Shown: piece by piece, positions 23,355-35,599 of the stretch
How the letters are laid out: each line of letters begins with the position of its first letter
How positions within the stretch are numbered: the first letter of the stretch is position 1
Source: Gentiana macrophylla
Taxonomy: Eukaryota > Streptophyta > Magnoliopsida > Gentianales > Gentianaceae
Direction: 5' to 3'
DNA length: 64,000 nt
Assembly: GCA_026214975.1 (NCBI GenBank)
Contig: CM047805.1
Coordinates: 185,195,333-185,259,332 of the forward strand
Notes under the pieces: generated by a model
What the model was told of the DNA's origin: nothing
Databases searched by the model: none
What the model saw: only the letters and a program-made list of their open reading frames with translations
Position numbers and translations under genes: made by a program

Positions 23355-24158
23355 TTTGTCCAAATCGGGAGAAGCCTTCTTCTAAGGATAGATCGTTCGG
23401 GCTCGGGATCAAAGATCGAAGTCCTTCTTACTTCGTTTGCATAAACCGGAAGAAAGAAAAGGAAGAAATCAACCCTTTGGGGTTGATTAGAATAGGTTTA
23501 GAAAAGATTAGATGGTTTAGAGGAGAAAAGAAAAGAGAAGAAAAGAGAAGAAAGAAAAGAAGTGATGATTGAGCAGATCGTGATGGCGTCGGTGTTAGTG
23601 GACGTTAGTTCGAATCGAACGCTTCGTTCATTTGAATGAGCGTTCGTTCGAAGGACAGAAATTGAGGTGGGCGGGCGTTCAAGTTGTTGAACGCTTTCGT
23701 TCGAAACGAAAACCTAAAAACTAAGGTTACGAAAATGAAAGCGAGATAAAAATAAAAGCGAGAAAAAGACTTATGGAAATAAAATCAAACAAAAAATCAA
23801 ATAAAATAAAACAGTAAGTTTAAAAACAAGAAAAACAAGAAACTGGGAAAGAAACCTACCTACGAAAAGTTTAAAAAAAAAACAAGAAAAACACTAAGAC
23901 GGAAAAAAAAACGTGTTGAAATCTTCTAGGGCCAAAAATGGAGGGAAAACAGTGGATTTTGACCTCGAAAACGCATCTGAACGGCCTCACGGCGTTCACC
24001 ACGTCGTCGGCGTCGGAACGAGCTTTCGAATTGGGGTCCTGCGTTCCAAGCGGACACTCGAGCGAAAGTTACGGCCAAAATACTACTCTGCGTGCTAAAA
24101 ACGATCCCTTTTGACTCAGAAAATTGTCCTATGAAGAATCCGACAACCGTTACCGACT
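23355..24158 (-). other. Athila leader, copy 2
   Basis: A-rich leader with poly-A runs near 23870-23910 and the GAACG/GGACG motif cluster at 23590-23700. No gene is visible. It corresponds to 13542-14341 and ends at the Asp-tRNA PBS. Confidence 0.7.
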
Positions 24159-24175
24159 CCCCGGCAACGGCGCCA
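24159..24175 (-). other. Primer-binding site (Asp-tRNA), Athila copy 2
   Basis: TGGCGCCGTTGCCGGGG on the - strand, 6 bp from LTR 3, complementary to the Asp-tRNA 3' end. Confidence 0.9.
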
Positions 24176-24181
24176 AAAACT

Positions 24182-25779
24182 TGTTCGGTAAAAACGTGTT
24201 TTAAATTTATAAACCGAAACACCCCAAGTATAAGGATCGTAGTATAGGATGTTTACGGGTCGTCCTAAGGGAGTGGAATGTCTATCAGATCAAATATGAA
24301 TGTGTATCCATTATGTCACGATTATGAACTAAACTACTAAACTAAGGCTGAAACTAACTAAAACCTAAACCTAAGAATTAAAACTAAAACAAGAATAAAA
24401 ACAAGCTGAAAAATAAGAAAACAGAAAGCCAGACGAGCGTTCACTAAAGTGAACGAGCGTCTGAAAACTAAACCTAATGGACGAGCGTCTGCTATTGCGG
24501 ACGAGCGTCTGATTATGAACTGAAGCAGAAAATTGCGAAAAAACAAGCAGGAAACTAGGGTTTATAAAACTAAAACTTAAACTAAACTTAATCTAACGAT
24601 TTGATTAAAACAATTAAAGGAAAACACAGCGAGGCAACGAATCCACCCATCAACCAACAACCCCCAACTAGATGGTGATCTAAGATGTAGTTTTTAGTAG
24701 TGATTTATTCACGAATCCAATTAAATATCTTCAATCAAATTCTAGGGTTTCGTTTGTCTTTTCAAATAAACTAAACATACAATCAACCCGAAATCACGAG
24801 ATCGTTTCCAAACTCTTACTCAACTAAACATGCCTAATCTCTTATAACATGATTAGATGCATTACTTTGAATAAAATCAAACTCAAATAAACATACTTTC
24901 ATATATTGATTCAAGCATAAAATAGACATAGATCGTTTCATCAAATCTTAATTCAATAAAACTTAAACAACATAAAAGCAGATCCAAAGTAATGAAAAAC
25001 TATGAATTAGACTCACTAAACATAAGCATCGAACTCCTCTAGTTGGTTTGTGTTGTTGATAGGCTTCCTCCGTCGACTCATCGCAAGGCTTTTTAGCCAA
25101 CAATCATGTTGAAGATGATTGTTGGTTGGGAGATTTGCATCTCTGTGAAATTAGGGTTCTCTGGCGCAGACTTTTTGGTGAATTTGCGATCTCAATTATG
25201 TGGTATATGAATTAGGGTTGGGGCTGCCGCTTTATTTATAGAGTTTCAAGTCGGTCGTGGTTAAGTCGGCAACGGACGCTAAATGCTGGTCTTATGGGCG
25301 CCCGTCCCGAATACAGGACGCCCGAGTAAACGCTTCGTTCATCCTCCGTCCGAACTCTCTCGAATGTAAACACAATTCGGACGCTCGTCCCACTTTGTAT
25401 CAACGCCCGTCTGGAATGGGCGCCGCATGAACGCTCGTCCAAGATCTTTGAGATCGGATTTCATCATCTTTATCCAATTTCTTCAAGCCAATTCCAACTC
25501 TATCTTGAATAATTCGACTTGAGCTTCATTTATCCTCTTTATATGCACGAAAATTAACTCCTACATGATAAATAAACAATGCAAAAATGTAATAAAATCC
25601 AAATAATAATAATTCCATTAAATCAACACTTAAAATCATCAATTTTGCATACAACCCTCTTAAAATCATCTTTATTAAATAATTACACTTAAACCCTTAA
25701 TTCTCATGTAAATTATGCAAATGTGGGGAAAATAATAATGAAATAAACCCTTAATAATCATATAAATATGGCCTTAACA
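24182..25779 (-). repeat. Athila LTR 3 (5' LTR of copy 2)
   Basis: 1598 bp with ends as in LTRs 1 and 2. Its right end is followed by ACATA (25780-25784), the second half of the target-site duplication that begins at 4523. TATA complement at 25230-25241; CG-rich motif cluster 25270-25445. Confidence 0.93.
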
Positions 25780-25784
25780 ACATA

Positions 25785-28700
25785 GATGAGTATGTCACTG
25801 TTGTCACTCGTGTTGAATGAGAGACAACCGATATTAGTTCAAAGATGACGAGAATGATTTGATATCAATCTCTTCAGACATCCCACAGTTTACGAGTAGT
25901 GTCTAGTCTTAGAAACTGCTAGTTCAAGGTCATTTCCTTTTACGGAGAGCCAAGAATAGGAAGGTAAATATCTACATGTGTAAGTCATCTAAACTAAATA
26001 AGTTAAAGGCTAAACCAAAATATTAATAAAAGAAAATAAAGGATAAGGAAAATGACTTCGGATCACTAACCTACGAATCCTTAAAGACTTTCTTAACCGG
26101 GATTATGACCCGGAAGCTAAGTTATTTTGTAAGAACAAGGTAGCTAGGCATTAATGATTAAAGAGTAGACAACGGGCAGTTATCTCAGCTGAGATAGTGG
26201 GAGTGATATAAGGAAAGAAATTTCGGATTTTAATCCTTGAATATCGCAAAAAAATTAATTTACTGCTTTTAGATTCGTTGGAACAAATGGATTAAGCTTT
26301 CAAATCGATAATATAGTTGCCTTAAAGAAAGTGAATATGACATTTGTAGTACGAATCTGGGACTCAGAATTTTGTCTGATAAAGTCGAAACCACTAAGTA
26401 ATGCTGAAAATGTATATGTAACACATCATAAACTATTAAGACAAATGGTTTCCATATTTAGATAAACGATTCTTCAGCATCTATTAATTAGTGCATATAT
26501 CCTAAATATAAGATCTGAAGACTAGCTACGGGTGATTCATATCTCCCAGTCTAAGAACACTATCTCAAAGGAAAAATGACTAAGTAACCTTTCCATTAGG
26601 AAAGGGTAATACAGCTAAAGAAGAAACACAACTTGTTCATATTGACATTTGGGGTCTTATGAGGGATACAAGCTAGTGGGAGCTTTTGAGTAATAGACAT
26701 TTTGTCTAATGACTACTCGAAACGCCGATTAGTTTATCTAAATATTTAGAGGAATCTTTGATATTACCAGAGAAACGAGTATTCCATGCTCAGATATAGG
26801 TTGTAGCATAGTTTCGGCACTGATGCTCAGCCTGCCTCCGAGTGAAACGATTTCACTAAAAGGACAAACCATGTATTGCCTTGTATAGTCATTGATATGT
26901 TACGATACACTGCTTAACTCAATTAAGATATTGATTGCCAAATAAACGGTTTACATTGTTATGTAATACCGAGAAGTCTACCTAGAAGATGCTTATGAAT
27001 TTGTGGATAAGGAGTGAAGTAAATTTACTCCACTTCCGCAAATAGAGGCATTTAGCATTTATGCTTGAAGGCAGGGCTGGAGATTTTGCATACACGTTCA
27101 GATGTTGACTGATCGTGAAATATCTTAATGCAATGAGTAAAGGCGGGTTATAATATTCTTAAAATTGGATAGTGACGGTTACACTGTTATATTCTTTCTA
27201 AAAGAATGTTTAGATAACAACCTTAGACCTTGAAGTACAGTTACTCAAGGAGTTACTATCTGATTTAATCAGATCACATCCAACATTGGTTGTTGGGGAT
27301 GACACTGATAAATACTCTTCGGTCGATCGAATATCAATCCACCCAAATGCAGTGTGAGTATGGTCTATCCATTGACCCGCTGTGATTATGCAGTCTTTAT
27401 AGACTGCTTGGGGTGATCGATCACCTATGGTCCTTCTGGAAGGATCAGATAGGATTCTGACAATAGGAGGTTGGTTTAAAACAATAAACCTGTAAATGGA
27501 GTTTTGGTACTCCAGTTCAGTTAACAATCTTGTAGAACCACCTGAGTGTCTCATGCCCAGTGAGAGTAATTGGATCTACGTGATGAGAATGAATGGAAGT
27601 TTATCTTTTAAGGCAAAGCCAAGTGGTCTAGGGGTAATTCCCTGAGAAGTAGATAGTTTAAAAGGGGTGATGCCCTTAAAATTTCTCACCACTCAACCTT
27701 GATTGACTCCATGAAAAGCAGAAAGATTAACATGGGTGATGCCCTGAAACTTTCTTGCCTACCCACGGAGCTTGAATTCATTCGGAATAGAAGGGTTTTT
27801 GCTCGAAGCCAATGGCAGATTGACTGCATATGCTTATATCCATTGATGGATTAAAGCAAACCTCTAGGTCATTAATAGCCACATGTTTGAAATGTGTGAG
27901 CTTGACCAAAGTATTGATGAGTCTTTTGTAGTAGTAGACGTTAGTGTTTATAAAGGATAACACTGCAACAGTTGAGAACAACATGAGTGTGTTATCTGAA
28001 GTCAAGAATTGACGAGCCAAAGCTTCTCTGAATCAGAGAAGTGGATTATATTCTTAGAAATCGATTCGGTCGAATTCATGAGAACAAGTTGTGGCAGTAT
28101 CCCATCCATCTTATTGTTTAAGATGCTAATGCATTTTCGTATGCAACATTCAACGAGAGGTTTCCTACCCAACCCCTCACGGAATAATTCTCTCAAATCT
28201 TCGGATATAGAGAAAATGGGATAAGTTCTCTTTTGGATAGAGAATGTCAGATTATTAAAAGTCAATTGTAATCGAATCTTGGATTCGAGTATTGATAGCA
28301 GTATAGTGCATCCTCAAGTATCTTTAGAGAACGAGGAATCATATGCTTGTGTTTTCGGGTGCAAACCTGAGTGTTGTTGACTACACTGCTTCTGATTATT
28401 GGTTGGGTTAAGGATGATCGTGAATCAATCTCAGGCTCAGTGTTTACTCATAGTGATGGAGCTATAGTCTGGAGCAATCCACCACAGCAATCCACCACTG
28501 CCAAATTGACTCTGTTAGTCAAATACATAACAGCTTTTGGAGCGGCTAGAGAGGCGACATAGCTTAAAAGTTCCTTGTTGATCTGAAAGTAATTCCATGT
28601 CTCGATAAGCCGATACCCTTTTACTGTTAAAACAGTTTAGAGGTAGCTTATGCAAAGGATCTTCGCAATCACAAGAGGTCAAAAGCATATTGTAAGTAAG

Positions 28701-28900
28701 TACCACCTGATCAGACAGACCGTGCATAGAGGCGACGTTTCGGTCCTAAAGATCGCCTCGAAACTGACAACCTACTGATCAGTTTACCAAGTCTTGTGGC
28801 ATCTAATGTCACTGAAGAGAGCTTGGCGGGTATGAAATTGGGAGATATGTCTCATCAGCTTTAGATCAAGTGGGAGAATGTTGTGGATAGATAGAATAAG
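25785..28900 (+). pseudogene. Decayed Cop-A gag-pol remnant, duplication unit 1
   Basis: Copia polyprotein with many stops and indels, still recognisable in order. A CLKGKMTK-like pre-integrase motif lies near 26555. The integrase start LVHIDIWGLM is near 26640, and a DMVRY-like segment near 26895. RNase H shows SGSVFTHSDGAIVW at 28432-28470, an ITAFGAAREA segment near 28530, then EPRSHQ, KYHLIRQIVHRGDVS and DNLTDQFTK between 28650 and 28790. These match the Tork/Angela branch of Ty1/copia. Excluding insertions the Cop-A internal region is about 5.5 kb, a normal length for that group. Confidence 0.82.
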
Positions 28901-29014
28901 GGTGTGGTGCTCTAAAGAACAATTGTTGCTTGTCTTTACGGGCAAGTGGGAGATTGTAGGATGTAGAGTGCCCGAAAGACAATTGTTGCTTGTCCTTACG
29001 GGCAAGTGGGAGAT
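28862..29014 (+). other. Triplicated polypurine tract of Cop-A, duplication unit 1
   Basis: The motif CAAGTGGGAGA(A/T)TGT occurs three times just before the LTR, at about 28867, 28942 and 29003. Each is followed by an LTR-start-like sequence (TGTTGTGGATAG, TGTAGGATGTAG, then the true TGTTGGAAGTAG). The last two units also share a 38-40 bp segment with ACAATTGTTGCTTGTC and TTACGGGCAAG. Only the third tract abuts the LTR. Slippage or template switching during reverse transcription is a plausible origin. Confidence 0.7.
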
Positions 29015-29504
29015 TGTTGGAAGTAGCGTCCGAAAGACAATTTATGTAATTGTTTTTATAGTTAATAAGTGACACATTTTATTTCATCTTATTATTTGCT
29101 TTGTGATTATATTTAATACACTGCTGAAAACCCCAAGTAGTATCATATGTAGCCATATAACTTAGTGTGTGTCACACATGAGGATTAAGTTTATGGTGAT
29201 ACACTTGAACTATTAGTCCGTGGTGAACTTAATCAAAGTATGGGGTCTATTGATTAAACCACCATTAATGCGCCCATAACACTTTATGGTGTGACCGTCT
29301 TATCCGGACCGTCGAGATTGGTTGTCTAAGTGGGGCATTTATATATGATGAGAGTCATATAGGACATGACCGATTTAATCTGCCTTTCTCATATAATTCC
29401 GTGATTGAGAAACCTTATTAAATCACAAGATGATCATATATGGATTAACCTTAATCCTGAAGTGATTACAGACTCCTACTTGTTTCAAGAAAGGGTTTGA
29501 TGTG
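29015..29504 (+). repeat. Truncated Cop-A 3' LTR at the duplication junction
   Basis: Begins TGTTGGAAGTAGCG exactly like the full 3' LTR at 35600 and follows it for about 490 bp. It stops at TTTGATGTG, where Athila gag sequence starts. It is the left part of the original 3' LTR, left inside the array by the 6.6-kb duplication. Confidence 0.9.
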
Positions 29505-29951
29505 CTAACGATTTAAACCATCTGCTTGCTTCACCTTTCAAAGCAAAAGGAAATAGCTTCAACTTTACGATCTCAGAATCAACACCAGGATAATGGCCTG
29601 CTTCACGATTTGTACGAATGTGGACAAGAAGTCGTGTGGATCTTCCCGAGCGCATACCATGGAAAGAGCTATTCTCAACTAGAGCAACTACTCCGTTCTT
29701 TAGATCAAAGTTCGCTCCTCCCATGTCGGGAGGACGAATAGGTCTATGTCCTCGAGAAAATCTTGGTTTAGATATGGAGTGTAGGGTCTGGTTCGATTGA
29801 TTAAGTGGGTTTTGTCTAAATTGTTGAAGTTGTTGATTTATGCCACTTGTCGATTCTTATTCTTGCTTGCAGAGCTTGCATCTGTTGAAGGAGTAAATTT
29901 AAGCGAGCTTGGGGGTCGAGGATTTGGAATTGGTGGATCTTGATCCGCCAT
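29505..29951 (-). pseudogene. Truncated Athila gag fragment, duplication unit 2
   Basis: N-terminal part of the Athila Gag reading frame, from the start ATG (complement of CAT at 29949-29951) to the duplication junction at 29504. It keeps MGGANFDLKNGVVALVENS, EAGHYPGVDSEIVKLKLF and KGEASRWFKSLAH and then runs into Cop-A LTR sequence. The rest of gag and all of pol are absent downstream, so it cannot encode a functional element. Confidence 0.88.
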
Positions 29952-30766
29952 TTTGTCCAAATCGGGAGAAGCCTTCTTCTAGGATAGATCGTTCGGGCTC
30001 AAGATCAAAGATCGAAGTCCTTTCTTACTTCTCGTTTGCATAAACCGGAAGAAAGGAAAGGAAGAAATCAACCCTTTGGGGTTGATTAGAATAGGTTTAG
30101 AAAAGATTAGATGGTTTAGAGGAGAAAAGAAAAGAAAGAAAGAGAAGAAAGAAAAGAAGTGATGATTGAGCAGATCGGCGGCGTCCAGTGTTAGTGGGCG
30201 TTAGTTCGAATCGAACGCTGCTCGTTGATTGAATGAACGTTCGCTCGAGAGGGCGAAATTGAGGTGGACGGGCGTTCAAGTTGTTGAACGCTTCGTTGAA
30301 ACGAAAACCTAAAAACTAAGGTTACGAAATTGAAAACGAGATAAAAATAAAAGCGAGAAAAGACTTATGGAAATAAAATCAAACAAAAAATCAAATAAAA
30401 TAAAACAGTAAGTTTAAAAACAAGAAAAACAAGAAACTGGGAAAGAAACCTACCTACGAAAAGTTTAAAAAAAAACAAGAAAAACACTAAGACGGAAAAA
30501 AAAGCGTGTTGAAATCTTAGGGCCAAAAATGGAGGGGAAAACAGTGGATTTTGACCTCAAACGCGATCGAACGGCCTCACGGCGTTCACCACGTCGTCGG
30601 CGTCGGGCGAGCTTTCCGAATTGGGGTCCTGCGTTCCAAGCGGACACTCGAGCGAAAGTTACGGCCAAAATACTCTGCGTGCTAAAAACGATCCTTTGAC
30701 TCAGAAAATTGTCCTATGAAGAATCCGACAACCGTTACCGACTCCCCGGCAACGGCGCCAAAAACT
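29952..30766 (-). other. Athila leader and PBS, duplication unit 2
   Basis: Third copy of the Athila leader, with the GAACG motif cluster at 30180-30295, A-rich runs and the Asp-tRNA PBS at 30744-30760. No gene is visible. Confidence 0.75.
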
Positions 30767-32363
30767 TGTTCGGTAAAAACGTGTTTTAAATTTATAAACC
30801 GAAACACCCCAAGTATAAGGATCGTAGTATAGGATGTTTACGGGTCGTCCTAAGAGAGTGGAATGTCTATCAGATTCAAATATGAATGTGTATCCATTAT
30901 GTCACGATTATGAACTAAACTACTAAACTAAGGCCAAACTAACTAAAACCTAAACCTAAGAATTAAAACTAAAACAAGAATAAAAACAAGCTGAAAAATA
31001 AGAAAACAGAAAGCCAGACGAGCGTTCACTAAAGTGAACGAGCGTCTGAAAACTAAACCTAATGGACGAAGCGTACGCTGTTGCGGACGAGCGTCTGATT
31101 ATGAACTGAAGCAGAAAATTGCAGAAAAACAGCAGGAAACTAGGGTTTATAAAACTAAAACTTAAACTAAACTTAATCTAACGATTTGATTAAAACAATT
31201 AAAGGAAAACACAGCGAGGCAACGAATCCACCCATCAACCAACAACCCCCAACTAGATGGTGATCTAAGATGTAGTTTTTAGTAGTGATTTATTCACGAA
31301 TCCAATTAAATATCTTCAATCAAATTCTAGGGTTTCGTTTGTCTTTTCAAATAAACTAAACATACAATCAACCCGAAATCACGAGATCGTTTCCAAACTC
31401 TTACTCAACTAAACATGCCTAATCTCTTATAACATGATTAGATGCATTACTTTGAATAAAATCAAACTCAAATAAACATACTTTCATATATTGATTCAAG
31501 CATAAAATAGACATAGATCGTTTCATCAAATCTTAATTCAATAAAACTTAAACAACATAAAACAGATCCAAAGTAATGAAAAACTATGAATTAGACTCAC
31601 TAAACATAAGCATCGAACTCCTCTAGTTGGTTTGTGTTGTTGATAGGCTTCCTCCGTCGACTCACTGCAAGGCTTTTAGCCAACAATCATGTTGAAGATG
31701 ATTGTTGGTTGGGAGATTTGCATCTCTGTGAAATTAGGGTTCTCTGGCCGCAGCTTTTTGGTGAATTTGCGATCTCAATTATGTGGTATATGAATTAGGG
31801 TTGGGGCTGCCGCTTTATTTATAGAGTTTCAAGTCGGTCGAGGTTAAGTCGGCAACGGACGCCGTCTGCAGTCTTATGGGCGCCCGTCGAAAATACACGA
31901 CGCTGAGTAAACGCTTCGTTCATCCTCCGTCCGAACTCTCTCGAATGTAAACACAATTCCGGACGCTCGTCCACCATATCAACGCCCGTCCTGGAATGGA
32001 CGCTTTGCACTGAACGCTTCGTCCAAGATGCTGAGGATCGGATTTCATCATCTTTATCCAATTTCTTCAAGCCAATTCCAACTCTATCTTGAATAATTCG
32101 ACTTGAGCTTCATTTATCCTCTTTATATGCACGAAAATTAACTCCTACATGATAAATAAACAATGCAAAAATGTAATAAAATCCAAATAATAATAATTCC
32201 ATTAAATCAACACTTAAAATCATCAATTTTGCATACAACCCTCTTAAAATCATCTTTATTAAATAATTACACTTAAACCCTTAATTCTCATGTAAATTAT
32301 GCAAATGTGGGGAAAATAATAATGAAATAAACCCTTAATAATCATATAAATATGGCCTTAACA
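30767..32363 (-). repeat. Athila LTR 4 (duplicate of LTR 3)
   Basis: 1597 bp, same ends as LTRs 1-3. It is followed by ACATA (32364-32368) and the Cop-A remnant in the same way as LTR 3, because it was carried by the segmental duplication. TATA complement at 31813-31824; motif cluster 31855-32030. Confidence 0.93.
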
Positions 32364-32368
32364 ACATA

Positions 32369-35300
32369 GATGAGTATGTCACTGTTGTCACTCGTGTTGA
32401 ATGAGAGACAACCGATATTAGTTCAAAGATGACGAGAATGATTTGATATCAATCTCTTGGACATCCCACGATTCTGAGTAGTGTCTAGTCTTTAGAAGCT
32501 GCTAGTTCAAGGTCATTTCCTTTTACGGAGAGCCAAGAATAGGAAGGTAAATATCTACATGTGTAAGTCATCTAAACTAAATAAGTTAAAGGCTAAACCA
32601 AAATATTAATAAAAGAAAATAAAGGATAAGGAAAATGACTTCGGATCACTAACCTACGAATCCTTAAAGACTTTCTTAACCGGGATTATGACCCGGAAGC
32701 TAAGTTATTTTGTAAGAACAAGGTAGCTAGGCATTAATGATTAAAGAGTAGACAACGGGCAGTTATCTCAGCTGAGATAGTGGGAGTGATATAAGGAAAG
32801 AAATTTCGGATTTTAATCCTTGAATATCGCAAAAAATTAATTTCTGTTTTTAGATTCGTTGGAACAAATGGATTCGCTTTCAAATCGATAATATAGTTGC
32901 CTTAAAGAAAGTGAATATGACATTTGTAGTACGAATCTGGGACTCAGAATTTTGTCTGATAAAGTCGAAACCACTAAGTAATGCTGAAAATGTATATGTA
33001 ACACATCATAAACTATTAAGACAAATGGTTTCCATATTTAGATAAACGATTCTTCAGCATCTATTAATTAGTGCATATATCCTAAATATAAGATCTGAAG
33101 ACTAGCTACGGGTGATTCATATCTCCCAGTCTAAGAACACTATCTCAAAGGAAAAATGACTAAGTAACCTTTCCATTAGGAAAGGGTAATACAGCTAAAG
33201 AAGAAACACAACTTGTTCATATTGACATTTGGGGTCTTATGAGGGATACAAGCTAGTGGGAGCTTTTGAGTAATAGACATTTTGTCTAATGACTACTCGA
33301 AACGCCGATTAGTTTATCTAAATATTTAGAGGAATCTTTGATATTACCAGAGAAACGAGTATTCCATGCTCAGATATAGGTTGTAGCATAGTTTCGGCAC
33401 TGATGCTCAGCCTGCCTCCGAGTGAAACGATTTCACTAAAAGGACAAACCATGTATTGCCTTGTATAGTCATTGATATGTTACGATACACTGCTTAACTC
33501 AATTAAGATATTGATTGCCAAATAAACGGTTTACATTGTTATGTAATACCGAGAAGTCTACCTAGAAGATGCTTATGAATTTGTGGATAAGGAGTGAAGT
33601 AAATTTACTCCACTTCCGCAAATAGAGGCATTTAGCATTTATGCTTGAAGGCAGGACTGGAGATTTTGCATACACGTTCAGATGTTGACTGATCGTGAAA
33701 TATCTTAATGCAATGAGTAAAGGCGGGTTATAATATTCTTAAAATTGGATAGTGACGGTTACACTGTTACATTCTTTCTAAAAGAATGTTTAGATAACAA
33801 CCTTAGACCTTGAAGTACAGTTACTCAAGGAGTTACTATCTGATTTAATCAGATCACATCCAACATTGGTTGTTGGGGATGACACTGATAAATACTACTG
33901 AACCAGATCAGAATATCAATCCACCCAAATGCAGTGTGAGTATGGTCTATCCATTGACCCGCTGTGATTATGCAGTCTTTATAGACTGCTTGGGGTGATC
34001 GATCACCTATGGTCCTTCTGGAAGGACTGTATAGGATTCTGACAATAGGAGGTTGGTTTAAAACAATAAACCTGTAAATGGAGTTTTGGTACTCCAGTTC
34101 TGTTAACAATCTTGTAGAACCACCTGAGTGTCTCATGCCCAGTGAGAGTAATTGGATCTACGTGATGAGAATGAATGGAAGTTTATCTTTTAAGGCAAAG
34201 CCAAGTGGTCTAGGGGTAATTCCCTGAGAAGTAGATAGTTTAAAAGGGGTGATGCCCTTAAAATTTCTCACCACTCAACCTTGATTGACTCCATGAAAAG
34301 CAGAAAGATTAACATGGGTGATGCCCTGAAACTTTCTTGCCTACCCACGGAGCTTGAATTCATTCGGAATAGAAGGGTTTTTGCTCGAAGCCAATGGCAG
34401 ATTGACTGCATATGCTTATATCCATTGATGGATTAAAGCAAACCTCTAGGTCATTAATAGCCACATGTTTGAAATGTGTGAGCTTGACCAAAGTATTGAT
34501 GAGTCTTTTGTAGTAGTAGACGTTAGTGTTTATAAAGGATAACATCTTTACAGCGATTGAGAACAACATGAGTGTGTTATCTCAAGTCAAGAATTGATGA
34601 GCCAAAGCTTCTCGAATCGGAGAAGTGGATTATATTCTTAGAAATCGATTCGGTCGAATTCATGAGAACAAGTTGTGGCAGTATCCCATCCATCTTATTG
34701 TTTAAGATGCTAATGCATTTTCGTATGCAACATTCAACGAGAGGTTTCCTACCCAACCCCTCACGGAATAATTCTCTCAAATCTTCGGATATAGAGAAAA
34801 TGGGATAAGTTCTCTTTTGGATAGAGAATGTCAGATTATTAAAAGTCAATTGTAATCGAATCTTGGATTCGAGTATTGATAGCAGTATAGTGCATCCTCA
34901 AGTATCTTTAGAGAACGAGGAATCATATGCTTGTGTTTTCGGGTGCAAACCTGAGTGTTGTTGACTACACTGCTTCTGATTATTGGTTGGGTTAAGGATG
35001 ATCGTGAATCAATCTCAGGCTCAGTGTTTACTCATAGTGATGGAGCTATAGTCTGGAGCAATCCACCACAAAGAATCCACCACCGCCAAATTGACTCTGT
35101 TAGTCAAATACATAACAACTTTTTTGGAGGCGGCTAGAGAGGCGACATAGCTTAAAAGTTCCTTGTTGATCTCAAGTAATTCCATGTCTCGATAAGCCGA
35201 TACCCTTTTCTTTGTTAAAACAGTTTAGAGGTAGCTTATGCAAAGGATCTTCGCAATCACAAGAGGTCAAAAGCATATTGTAAGTAAGTACCACCGATCA

Positions 35301-35445
35301 GACAGACCGTGCATGAGGCGACGTTCGGTCCTAAAGATCGCCTCGAAACCGACAACCTACTGATCAGTTTACCAAGTCTTGTGGCATCTAATGTCACTGA
35401 AGAGAGCTTGGCGGGTATGAAATTGGGAGATATGTCTCATCAGCT
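32369..35445 (+). pseudogene. Decayed Cop-A gag-pol remnant, duplication unit 2
   Basis: Second copy of 25785-28900 with the same decayed motifs: LVHIDIWGLM near 33220, SGSVFTHSDGAIVW near 35020, GDVRS/DNLTDQFTK near 35330. The shared stops show the decay is older than the duplication. Differences between the two units are clustered at CG and CAG/CTG sites, for example near 32460, 33890, 34540 and 35085. Confidence 0.82.
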
Positions 35446-35599
35446 TTATATCAAGTGGGAGAATGTTGTGGATAGATAGAATAAGGGTGTGGTGCTCTAA
35501 AGAACAATTGTTGCTTGTCTTTACGGGCAAGTGGGAGATTGTAGGATGTAGAGTGCCCGAAAGACAATTGTTGCTTGTCCTTACGGGCAAGTGGGAGAT
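35446..35599 (+). other. Triplicated polypurine tract of Cop-A, unit 2
   Basis: Same arrangement as 28862-29014, with CAAGTGGGAGA motifs near 35452, 35527 and 35588. The third directly abuts the complete 3' LTR. Confidence 0.7.

Larger units (their letters stand above)
4528..25779 (-). mobile_element. Athila (Ty3/gypsy) tandem array: LTR-internal-LTR-internal-LTR
   Basis: Three LTRs of about 1.59 kb (4528-6117, 14365-15957, 24182-25779) alternate with two internal regions of about 8.2 kb. The whole block is flanked by one 5-bp duplication, ACATA (4523-4527 and 25780-25784). One insertion event followed by unequal recombination between LTRs is the simplest explanation. The family is Athila-like: the PBS matches Asp-tRNA, the LTRs are long, the RT active site reads FMDD, and the RNase H end reads ADHLSRL. 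Each LTR-internal-LTR unit is about 11.4 kb, normal for Athila. Transcription would run right to left. Confidence 0.93.

Noticed and set aside
27210..27554. 114-codon - strand open stretch (also 33849-34136)
   Set aside because: It runs antisense through the decayed copia pol and has no family match.
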